From Cyanophora paradoxa (taxonomy: Eukaryota; Glaucocystophyceae; Cyanophorales; Cyanophoraceae): a DNA stretch of 64,000 nt. The stretch covers positions 1 to 64,000 of the forward strand of contig QPMI01000024.1 in the NCBI GenBank assembly GCA_004431415.1, read 5' to 3'. Of the stretch, positions 41,248 through 52,700 are shown in pieces (within the stretch, counting starts at the first letter, position 1; every line of letters starts with the position of its first letter). Below the pieces are notes generated by a model that saw only the letters and a program-made list of their open reading frames with translations, searched no databases and was not told where the DNA came from. Position numbers and translations under genes: made by a program.

Positions 41248-44200
41248 CGCTCCTCTTCAACGTCACTTACACGAGGTTCGCTTGCTTCATGATCATCTGC
41301 TAACCGATGCGTACTGATGTCATTCTCGGCCGCAAATCAAAGAATCAAGCTGATTCGCGAGCTGATCCTCTTTCTTGGGTTCCTGTTACTGTTCTACGCA
41401 ATGGTTCAGAAATCTTCTGCAACGTGCACATGCATCGGAGATTGATTTCACTGACTGCATTCGCGAATTAGGTCATCTTGCTCATGCCGCTGAGCCGCTC
41501 CTATGAACACTCGGGCCAGCTCACTGCCGCTGGAGGTGCGGGCGCTCGTGTATATGACTGTATGTCTGCATTTTTCCAACGTATTTCGCGCCGGCTTTAG
41601 GTCTCCTGAACCTTCACCCCGTTCCGGTGCGCATGGAGTCCTAGCCATGATGGCACGTCTCTCTCGAGCGCGCCGATATATCCGGTCCACAGGGCCAGAA
41701 GGTATCGCTGAACGAGTCCTTCCCTTTCTTCATGGCATCGAACACGATCGAGGACGTGTACAAGTGGACGAGGGAGATCCTCATCCCCTCCTGACCCCGC
41801 CGACGGCGAGTCCGAGATCTACGGCCGCTTCCAGCGCCCCTGTCCACCATCGACATTCGTCAGGTTCATAGAACCGCGAGCAGACCACGATATCCCTCAA
41901 TGAATATCGATCGTATTGTACACAGAATCGCGTGAGCCCAAAGGCGACGAAAGACTGCCTCAATCCGTCGGTGGTGGAAAAAGTCTTCGGCTTGAAATCA
42001 GTGTGCTTCGGAGACTGTGCGCAAACCCCCTTCTAGATCTGACTGCATGCGTACGCTGATTCCGGCTCCAATCGTTTGCATGAACAGGGAGTGCCAGGTG
42101 TGGTTTCCTTGCTTAATGATATATATCGATCCGGATGCGTAGCAACTCTTCGAATTCGGTGACTTCGGTTTTGGGTCCCTGCAGCGGGGTGAAGGAGTAC
42201 CGGATGCCGCTCGACTTCAGCGGTCCTCAATACGCCAAGCAGGTTGCCATGGGCTTGAAGAAGAAGTACGAGTGGACGGACAACCTAAGCGAGCTTCGAG
42301 CCTCCCGCTACTGGTCTAGAATGCAGGTGTTTGCAATCGCGTCCATTTTCCCTACGTTCTGATTTGCTTGAACGTCTGAACCTGACACGCGAATGCAGCA
42401 AGACAACATTGACACTTACGGGAGGGCGGCTACGTGCACTTTATCGATGTTGCAATCGACCGCGATGCAGGAAATGCTATGGAGGTTCGCAAACGCGCGC
42501 AAGATGAGATCCAGGCGCTTCAGGAAGCTCGCTGGATTGACGGTAACTCGAGCTCTACTTTTTAGACCTCGCCTTACCTAAAAAGCTTGCAATTGTACGG
42601 ATGAAGATAAATTCATGTTGTCGCAGACAATACGCGAGCCGCCGCAATCAGCTTCGCGCTCTACAACAAGCACACGAACGTAAGCGCGCTAGCTTCTTAT
42701 ACTCCCTATTCGCTCTTGCTCTGAACTGAACATTAATTTTTCGAACGCAGATTTACACGATTGCGGAGCTCCTTATCGAAACGCCGACCTCGGGATTCAT
42801 CATTCCGTCCCACTCTGTCCGCCCGTCTACATTTTCCTGGCCGAGAACACATGTGCGCCGCGCTGCATCAGAGTTTGGGCTGGCTCTTGTGCATTCTTCG
42901 ACATTTGTTTGACGCATCTTTCTTGCAGTGCAGAATGTTTTCCTCGCGATCTACGCCGGCTGGGTCATTGCCATTAGTGCGCGCTTCCTCATACTGAGCT
43001 GAAGACAGTCTACGTATACCCCAGCTAACGAGTGCTCGCGTGCCCGGGTGGCGATGTCGCATCCGCACAAGTGCAGTTCTATCGGAATTCTTTGAGATGG
43101 CCCGGCAGCGTCTCGACTACGTCGGGAACTTTTGGAATATTGTCGAAACACTGCTCTGCTGCCTGCACGCGTACCTGGGCTACAAGTTTGTCCTGTACTA
43201 CGACTACAGGTGAGACAATGTCGCTAGCTATCGATGAAATCGTATTGACTCTCGTTTAATTTGTGTACAGCTACAACGTCTTTAACGCGGTGAGCGGCCA
43301 GTGCAATTAATATATTGCAATCGTTGTTCGAGCCCTGAATTCCGACTGTCTACGACAGATTACGCTCCAGCAACCGCCGGATTTCACAAGAGCAATCAGC
43401 AACCTGCAAAAGATTCGAAATATGAACCGAGATGTCTCCGACGTTGCGGGTGCGAATGCATTGCAATTGCAAATTTAATTATTTAAACGATTACATGCAT
43501 TGTCAGTCTTACTCGCGCTTTCGTATTCAAATTTCAGGTGTCATGGTCGTCATTTACGGGTTCAGGCTCTTCAAATACTTCCGAATTAAGCCCCAGCTCT
43601 ACATCCTCTGGTCGACCATCGTGCACGCCTGGCAACCGTGCGCTGGCGGTGTAGACTTTGATCTAGCTCCTCATGTCGCTGATCGAATTTTAATATTAGA
43701 ATTCTCGGCTTCGTCGTTGTGATTCTTATCCTCTTCGCGGCCTTTGCCCTCGCCGGCATGATCGTGTTCGGCTTCCAAGTGCTCGAGTTCCGCAATTTCA
43801 CCGAGTCGGTGCGCTGGCGCTGCAAACAGCGCTCAAATTGGCATGCGTGGTTCTGTTGTGCGCGGGTGCGTGCTGATTCTTCATTTACAGTACGCCAACC
43901 TCTTCCGTTTCCTGCTCGGAGATGTACGATTCGCTGCGCATGCGCTTCATTCGTAACCGCCCGATCTGATTCAAGCAATCGCAGTTCGATTACCCGACAT
44001 GGGCGGACACGTCGCGAGGCTCCGGCGTCGTGTTCTTCATGTGCTTCGTCGTATTCATTATCCTCATCTTCACCAATGTCTTCATCGCCATTGTCAACAA
44101 GAGGCGCGGCCCCTTTCTTCGACTGTTTGCTCCTCATTTCTTACTCGAATTTCGCCCGGGTCGCGGTCATGCATGCGCAGCTACGACGAAATGTACAGGT

Positions 44201-47200
44201 CAGCGCTAACGCCGTCAGCGCTTTAGCTAGCTATAGCGCGATTCAATCGACTCGTCGTCAATCATTTGCATATGCATGATCTCACTACAGTATATCTAGC
44301 TTCGTCTTAGCAATACCTGTGCTGACGTCTTCCTTGCAATCGCGATCAGAAAAACGAAGGGGGAGGAGCAGGAGGAGGCGGACACAATCAAGGAGCACGG
44401 ATCGATGTCGCCTTGGAGCAACGCCTTCTTCTCCTCGTAAGCATCTCAATTATAACGTTCTCCCATACGCAACTCGCGTTTCAAGTTCTTGAACGGCTTA
44501 CTCTGCACAGCATTACTCTGTCTTCGCAGCCGCGGGAGGACCAGAACGCAATCCTTGAGAAAGTGACGTGGGCCGACCCGACGGCCCCTACGTCGAGTTC
44601 CTCCGATGTCAAAGGGAATCGGCCGGTCGACCGCACAGGGCTCATGATGTCTTCAAAGACGCTACCCGACGTACGTATACGCGCTCCGGGCTCGTTCGCT
44701 TCGCAGCGTATATATATGTACCTCGCGATTGATCGCAACCTCTTCGCGGCAGTTGTCACGCCCGACGGCTTAGGGGACATGATCGGAAAAGAACCCGTAC
44801 TGCTGCCTTCGAGCTCTTCAGCCAAATGGAGCATGCAGAGTTCCCCCATGTCAAATGGCATGAGCTCGTCGGGCCTTAACACTCGCAGAGATTCGTGCCT
44901 GGTGAGGGAGAGAATGATCATGAATTTCGATACATGTATACAGCAATCTCGAAATGTGACCTATCGCTTTCGACACAGGATTGCGTTCAAATTCCCACGG
45001 GCAAAAACACGGAGACACGCTTGCGGGTACGATCGATCCTCGATACATTTACTTGAGCACTCGGCGGCTGATCGTGAGCACTCGGCCGCGGGCAGATTTG
45101 GTTCAAAGTCAGCTCGCGCCACGACAAGGCTTTCTACCAAGCCAAGCTTGACGAGAAGGGGAACGTTGTACGTGTGGAGAAGCCATCGCCCGTTCGCGTC
45201 AACGCAGTCGAGGACGGGAGTCCCGTCAGCCCAGTAGCGAAAGCGCAGTCGGGCGGCCCGAGCTCGAAGCAGACCGGTACCTACGATGTTTGGAGCGTGT
45301 ACGCAAGCGGGCGGCCCCACCACATGCGCTTCATGTTTGACGTGCGCCCACTCTCTTTGGCTTTTAATTGAATTTCTTCTTCATGTTGCGAAATCTTGTC
45401 CCATCGCAGGTTCTGAGCGAAGGAGCGGAGGCGTTTATGCAAGACCTTGCGCTCAGCGACCAGCAAACGAAGACGTTGAGCTCGAGGCTGCGCAACGGAG
45501 TCATCTTCACGACGCTGCGAAAGCTTTTCCCCTGCTTCGGAGGGCCGAAGCCGAGCGCCGCCTCCGATGAGTACGGCCAGGCTTACTCGGAGGCTGAGCG
45601 CAGAATTCACCTGCGATCCGTATACGTGCGTGGCATTAATATTTTAGACTAATCCACCATAGTAGTATAGTAAACGGGTATGATAACGATCATATAAAAT
45701 ACCAACAAGCACATCGACGTAGCGCAAGCACGCAAGGGCGCCGGCATTAATATTGTAGAGCGATGTACATGTCTCGTTAAAGCACGTGACCCGCGCGCGA
45801 TCGACAGCGCGGCGTAAACAAACACGGCTCGTTCATCGACTTTGAAGTCCTGAAAATCGGCAAGGCGTTCACGGATCCGAACGATGGCGCGAGCGGCCTG
45901 CAACCGTTCCAGCTCGCCGTAGAGGGAGCGCTGACTCTCGAGTTCGTGCCCAAGACGTTCACCTGGGTGCGCCGACAATTGCATTTGCAGCGATTGCGAT
46001 GTGCATGGAATGGCAGGATCGCGATCGCTCACCGGTTGCTGCGCGTTCGCAGTCCTGGTTCCAACGCACGGCGATGTCCCCGACGCTTGACGCGGCGAGG
46101 TTAGCCGGAATGCTAGCGCTCGCTATATATATCGCAGGCCGCTTGGTCTCCTCTGAATCGACTTGATTGGACAGGGAGACGTACTTCAACCAGCGCTGCA
46201 AGCGGGAGCTCGAGTGGAGCGGGGTCGAGATCCGCGAGGGCATCAGCCGCGCTGGGCGCGGGCTCGGCCACTTCCTGCGGCGCCTGGCGCGCCACTACCT
46301 TATCTCCCCGGAGGAGGTGAGACACACATAAGCATAAAATAAAATATAAGTGCACGACGCTGTGATGAGCTCTGAATTTATAATTAAAGCTCTGCGTACG
46401 CTCCCCCCGCGAGGTTCTCGCAACGCGGCCTCACCGAACTCCCCGGCCCCCGCGCGCAGCTGGAGAGCTTCATCGTAAGGCTCGTCCGCGCGCACCGCGT
46501 CATGAAGCAGTGGAAGTGCGTACTAGTATCTATGTGCTTGATTATAAGCTTGTATATGTTTAAATTTACGCGCTCGCCGACGTCGACCTGATCATTATTC
46601 TCGTACAGGCTGAACGCCGTGATGGCGGAGGGCGAGCTCACTTTTGAGAACGAGTCCTTCGGCGAAGCGGAGCAGAACAAGGACGTCTGGGTGAACGCGA
46701 GCGGCCCCGGCGTCGTGGGCGCCATCGATCAGTGGGCCGTCAACGCCGTCCTCGAGGTGGGCAAGGACGAGGTCGCGCTGGAAGGGTGCGTGTGCCGTAC
46801 AGTTTGGACAATGGTCATCTAATATGATCATGATGTAATCAGGATGATAGAAGACTTGAAGAAGCAACTGAGGGAGCTCACCGAAATGGAGCGGAACAAG
46901 CCGAAAACTGTCGCGGAACAAGCCGAAAATATTCGCCGCAAGAAGGACGCCGTCCTGCACCTTCAGTCGAAGGTATGTTTCGGTTCAGAATTCGTATATA
47001 TATCGGACCTTAGCGACGGCACCGAGCTCGAGCGGGCCCGTCAACGCGCGCGCGCAGATCCGCGAGAAGTCCGACAAGATCACATCGCTCCGCGACAAGC
47101 TGAAGCAGATGAACGGGACATCCATCCTCCCCGACACCCTCAGATTCGACGAGGTCTGTTGTCCATGTATACATATTTATTTCGGCGACTGGCTCTGTAT

Positions 47201-48245
47201 ACGCAAGTAGAATGCGCCGTACGCGTCTTAGAGATGTTGTCTCGCAGCTCTGCTACCTCGTGCGCCAGGAGGCGCTGCTTCAGTGGGAGGCGCGCGCCGG
47301 TGACAACATTCGGCGCACGTTCCTCATCGGCAAGCCCCTCGAGTGGATCCTGGGAACCCGCATCGACGCCGCCGCTCTGGCTCGCGAGACGAAGCGCATG
47401 TTTCTTGGTGCGCTCGTACAGTTGGGAGCCTTCTTTTTAGCTAAAACTAGGAGACTCGTCTTACTGTTTTTGACGGATCGCTTCAACTTTCCTTGTCAGA
47501 TTTCTCTCTCGAGTGCTTCGACTACATCGACGAGGCGGCTGAGGCGAGAGACTACGTCCCACGCCCTATCGACACGCGTGAAATTCGCGGCCTTTCGCTG
47601 GTACGAACATTCTAATTGTAGACGCCTCAATTTCAAAGCTTGCGCGCATCTCATATCTGGCTTCCCCCAGGACCCGCTCACCAGCTTCCCTGCGATCGTC
47701 GATTTCGTCACGAAGAACTGGTGCTTCATGTCCGGCGATCGCGAGTCACACGGCGTCCGCTTCTGGCAGTGGCCCGTCCTCATGTGGGACCCCGATCTCC
47801 ATATTTCCAAGGTCCGTCTACGCGTGTACATGTTAACATTCGATCTGTTCTAGATCTGTGAGCTCGCATTTGGCGTGCTGAGCCCGGGGCCGGGGTACGT
47901 ATACACGCGCAGAGGAAGCTCACGTGGGAGTCGCGCTGGTACGAGTGGAACGCCGCGATGTGCTGGCCGCAGGAATTCGGGCCAGTGGAAATGCACAACG
48001 ACGTCAAGGACAGCTTGTGCGCATGCGTCCGCGCAACAAACGTCCTCGCGCTGTGATTGATTCGCTCGAGCAGCGCTCTCAAGAATGACCCTGCGGCGAC
48101 CGTTAACGGAAAAGAGGGTTTCGAACCTTCGGGGGTAGGAGCGACGGCGGAGGTCGACGTCGCGATGAAGCGTTACCTGAAGGCGATGTGCTGGGACGAC
48201 CCCGTCGAGTACCTCCGTAAGATCGCCGCCTGCGGGTGCGAGTGA
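41248..48245 (+). CDS. polycystin-2-like channel, copy 2 with long C-terminal extension
   Basis: Unit 2 (41,248-45,807) repeats S1 through the C-terminal exons of copy 1, but lacks the first exons and has five coding run-length losses, for example in the GEGGY and RPVYIF codons. Past 45,807 it joins exons absent from copy 1: RGVNKHGSFIDFEVLKIGKA, RCKRELEWSGVEIREGISRA, LTELPGPRAQLESFIVRLVR, EGELTFENESFGEAEQNKDV, a coiled coil (IEDLKKQLRELTEMERNKPK), KSDKITSLRDKLKQ, CYLVRQEALLQWEARAGDNI, FDYIDEAAEARDYVPRPIDT, FVTKNWCFMSGDRESHGVRF, LTWESRWYEWNAAMCWP, and MKRYLKAMCWDDPVEYLRKI with a stop at 48,243-48,245. The part after about 46,850 has no family I recognise and could be a separate gene. Introns carry GT-AG ends of 50-110 nt. 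Confidence 0.6.
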
Positions 48246-48311
48246 CCGATTCGCCTCTTTAAAGCCCGTCGATGGCTAGCCGCGTCCTCGAAACCCTTTG
48301 AGTGTAATCGA

Positions 48312-49002
48312 ATGGCATGGCCACTCGACGTCTCCTTTCTGATCGCGTGCGATTTGACCAGGTACCACCTCGCCCGCGTGGACTCCGCCAAGACCGATCC
48401 CAACACCAAAGGCATCGACCGTTTCAAGCAGCACAAGGCAAAGATTCTTTCCGAGCTGCCATGTGAGTCTCGCCGCATTGGCGCACAATTAAAGCTTGCG
48501 AGGCCTGCTCTTCGTTGACCGATTCCCGCCGCCGCGGCCAGACCTGCTGGCACAGTCGAAGCACGCGGAGTTCTGCCGCCGCCTCATCAACGCCGGCTGC
48601 CTCGCCCCGAAGAACGAAGAGCTGGACGAGCTGGAGAAGATGGAGAACTCGCCCCTGCTCGAGCTCGAGCTCGCGGTCCCGCCCAAGGACTCGGAATCAG
48701 ACGCGGACCGGCGCCGGCCGCGGCCCGCCTACCCCGCCCTCTACATCAAGCCTTTCTGCCTCCTCCCGTCGGCTATCAAGGCCTTTTACGTCGCCCTGGT
48801 GCGCCCCCGCTCTCTTCTTCTCCCTCGATTACTCCGCCGACTCGCGCCCCAGGCCAAGGAGCAGCTCTCGCGGCTGCTGGACCTGCTCTACTTCGGCAAG
48901 GTCTATCCCTTCGGGGCGGAGCCGCCCGAGGTCGACGCGAGGCGGGCGAAGGCGCCGCACTTCACCCTGAAGCTGCGCTTCCTCAACCGCCTCAAGGTGT
49001 AG
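48312..49002 (+). CDS. hypothetical spliced gene
   Basis: Exon 1 (48,312-48,462) starts MAWPLDVSFLIACDLTRYHL and ends in KHKAKILSELP-like sequence before GTGAGT; the acceptor GCGAG is near 48,502. Exon 2 carries FVDRFPPPRPDLLAQSKHAE, CRRLINAGCLAPKNEELDEL, an acidic stretch, and YPALYIKPFCLLPSAIKAFY. A possible 54-nt intron starts at 48,799 (GTGCGC...CCCCAG). The end is EQLSRLLDLLYFGKVYPFGA and a stop at 49,000-49,002. About 200 residues. Not recognised; too short and soluble to be another channel. Confidence 0.45.
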
Positions 49003-49710
49003 GCCTCGAGCTTCGCGATCGGCGGCTGCAGAGTTCACGTGCTCGTGCAACACATACGCGATTGCCTCCGGATCCGGCATTTCGGCGGACAGTTGGAAAA
49101 TAGCTGTAGGCATAGGCAGGCTGGCCTCCTTAACCGTCTCAAGGTGTAGGCCTCGAGCTTAGGAAAATAGGAAGTAGGAAAATAGCAGTAGGCATAGGCA
49201 GGCTAGCCTTCTTCAACCGGCTTCAACCGAAAATAGCAGTAGGCAGGCATACCCGCTTCATGATCAACCGAAGCTTAAGCCTTGAGGTTTAGGCCTCGAG
49301 CCTTGAGGATCGGCAACACGTACACGCGCGTCTGCGCGATCGCGAGGCTCGTCGTGCGCCGCGGCACCGCGGTACTCTCTTTCTCTTTCGAAGCATCAGT
49401 CCGCCGAAGGTCGCTTTCAATTGCTTTACTTTCCATTTTCACTTTCGTTTCGCATCGATTTTCGATGCAGCTGTCTTCTAATTATATATAAGCCAGGCAG
49501 CAGCTCACGGTCGGTGAAAGCTTTAGATAGGAAATAGCTGTAGGCAGGCTGACCAGTTTTTCTCGTGATTTGGGATCGATATCTGCGATCATGATCATGA
49601 TCATGAGGAGATAATGGACTCCGGTAGATCTCTGCTCTCTGCCACATGGCTGCAGCTGTTTTCTGTTTTAAATGTGAACTTGAATTAGTAGTATCTTTAG
49701 ATCTCTCTAT
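49003..49710. repeat. degenerate duplications of the preceding gene end; AT-rich spacer
   Basis: AAGGTGTAGGCCTCGAGCTT, the last codons and stop of the previous gene, recurs at 49,139 and again as TTTAGGCCTCGAGCCTTGAG near 49,287. GTAGGCATAGGCAGGCT recurs at 49,107, 49,187 and in part at 49,230 and 49,532. ATCATGATCATGATCATGA at 49,588 is a short palindromic run. Nothing coding. Confidence 0.55.
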
Positions 49711-52700
49711 ATGACGTTTAGGTTTCTTTCTCTGAACGTAGCAGGCAAACTAGATCGAGCTTTTCATGATGTATTAGGCAAATCTTATCGTTCTTTTCTC
49801 TTTGATTGCCTCCGCGATAGCGCGCGGCATTCAGCTGTGTTCCTGCAGGAGACTCATGTTTCTTCTTCCTCATTATCCAAGCGCCTCGCGCGCGCCTGGG
49901 GATCGGCCCCCTCTTTTTGGTCTCATAACCCTAGTGGTCAGGCCACTCAGGGGGTTGCCGCTCTCTTTCCTGGTGATTCCCCTTTTCAAATTCGGTTGTT
50001 GACTCCAGCTGATAGTCCTCGACTTCAACTTTTCTTGTTCGAGACCAAATTTGGTCCCATTTATTTTTGCAATGTATATGCTCCTACAGATGATTCTGAG
50101 CGTCGCGGTTTCTATGAAACTCTTCTTTATACTCTCGAGTCCGTGGTTCCTTTCGACAGCCGCCTCATCTTAGGAGGAGATTTTAATTTCCACGAGCTCC
50201 CTCTGATGCTCCCGGCCCTAGTCGTGGAACCCCTCCCCCGACGCCTTTGAGTTGATCCGAGCTCGTTATGGCCTTTTCGATGCCGGGCCTCACACTAGAG
50301 CGTGCTTTAAAACCTGGAGCCGGCCGCGGCCGGCGGGCGGGACGATTGAGTCCCGGCTCGATTATTTTTTCCTCTCGTCCTCCCTCCGCGATTGGGCCGT
50401 CTCGCTTCGGCCGTGGACGGCTTACTCTGCAGTTGGCGAGCCACGCAATTCTGATCATATAGGCATCTATCTCACACTTAAAGCCCCGGAATCTCTCGCC
50501 GTGGCCCCGGTCGCTGGCGCATGAACTGGGCGGCGTATGGGACATGCCCGGAATATTCTGGTTTCATTTCTACTATAATTCGTGACTGGCGCGCCGCGTG
50601 GCCATTAGTTACAGATCGCGTCCGTCGGTGGGACGCCCTCAAATCCGAGCTCCAGCGTCGTGTTCGGGCCTGGGAGCTTGATGAGAAGCGCAGGCGGAAG
50701 GACGCTTACATCTCCGCTGTTCGAGCTCTCGAGGCTCTCATCCGTCGCCACGCCGCTGGCTCTATTGATGATGTCGCTTTCCGTACACTGCGCACTTCTA
50801 TGATGCGCAGCTTGAATTCGCTTGTGTCTGACTATGCCAGACAGCATTCACGCAAAGAAATTCGTTTCGCCGCAACTCAAGATGGACGGTCTAGTAAAGC
50901 TTTTTTTGAGCATTATTTACCGGATTCTCATGCTCAGTTCCCGGAGGGGCTTCGGGCCCTCGACACCGAAGGCCCAGAGGCCGCGTCGGACGACCCCCGC
51001 ACTTTGCTCGAGCTTTCTTCCGCCTATTACGCTCAACTATATGACGGCGCTGCAGCTCAGGCCGCGGTTGATCGGTCGCTAGCTGAGCGGTCTGGCGTTG
51101 CCTCTCTCTATTCCCCTCACCGCCTGCTCCCTACTGAGTCTGCTGATCTTGACTCTGACTTATCGTCTGGAGAACTATTTCGTGCTTTTAAGGAGATGTC
51201 TGGCGGAGCCAAGTCTCCTGGCATCGATGGTCTCCCTGCTGAATTCTACGTTCACTTTTTTGATGAGATTGGCCCCGATTTCTGTGCTTACATCGCTGCT
51301 ATGTATGAGTCTGGGCAGCCGTCCGAGTCTTTGCGGCACGTCCTCATTACTCCTATTACTAAACCGGCAACGGACCCTACTTTGATTGCAAATCGCCGCC
51401 CAATTTCTCTCTCTAATGTCGAAGAGCGTGCAGTCGAGCGCGCCCTCTCCAACCGCTTAACGCCACTCATGTCTGGTCTTGTATCCCGCTTTCAGTCTGG
51501 CTTTATTCATCGTCGGTCCGCAGTGCACCAGGTTATGCTTGTTTATCTTCTCATGCATTACGAGGGCGGTAATCCTGCACTTGAACAGCTGTGCTTCGGA
51601 TTTCTTGATTTTTCAAAAGCCTATGACCGCGTTAACTGGAGCTTCCTTTTCTGGTCGCTCGAACAGTTCGGTTTCGGGTCCCAATTTATCAAGTGGGTCC
51701 GCCTGCTCTACTCTGATCTGCAGGGTTCTGTTCACATTAACGGCTGGACCTCCGCCCCTTTCCCCATTCGATGCGGTGTACGTCAGGGTGGCCCCTTTCG
51801 CCCTATCTATATAATTTGTGCACACACCTTTTAGCCCTTTTGATTAATGCTGATGCTCGTATACGAGGTGTCCGCTTGTCCTCTAGCTCTCTTTGCAAGG
51901 TGCTCCAGTTTGCAGACGACACGGTTCCTTTAATCTCGTCTTTTACCGAATTGCCTTTCTGGAAAGAGTGCTTTGATAAATACTGCCGGCTCTCTGGAGC
52001 TCTTATTAATCTCGAGAAATCTAGCCTTCTTCCACTCCGCGATATCCCCGCACATGCCTGGCCTAGCGTCGAGGACTGCCCCTGGCGGCGTCTTCAGGTG
52101 ACGGATCTCCCTCCCGCTGAAAAAATTCGAAAATACCTGGGCTTTCCACTAGAGCCCGATCTGTCTCGGTTCTGGCGGAAAAAGACCGCTGCTCTTGATA
52201 TCCGTGTCCAGCAAGCGAAGACTTATCGCATGCCGATGCGTTCCGGCGTTCTCCTTGCCTGGGCTGTATTTATTGGGTCCCTACATTATGCTCTATATTT
52301 GCTTGACCCCCTGATGCTCAGTATTCGACATGGCAAGAGAAGCTTCGCGCTTTTGCTGGCGTGAGCGGGCAGCTTTCGAAGTATATTTCTCCTCTGCCGT
52401 GGCGTCAAGGTGGTCTCAACTGCCCGGATATTCGAGCTTTTTCGTTATCGCTGAAAATGAAGTGGGTGGCCTTGCTCGCTGACCCCTCTTGTTCAGCTCC
52501 TTGGAAGGAGTACCTCTTGAGCAAACTGGACGCTCAGCTGGCACCTTTTTCCTATGGCCCCGCCCTTGTCTCGCTCCGCCTCCCACTTGACAGACTTGAC
52601 TTGCCTCCTATTTGGAAGCGGACTCTCTCCGAGTGGGCTCAGCGCCAGGGCGTGTGTCAACCTCGTAACTCTCCCGAAGTGTTATCCCAACCTCTTTTCT

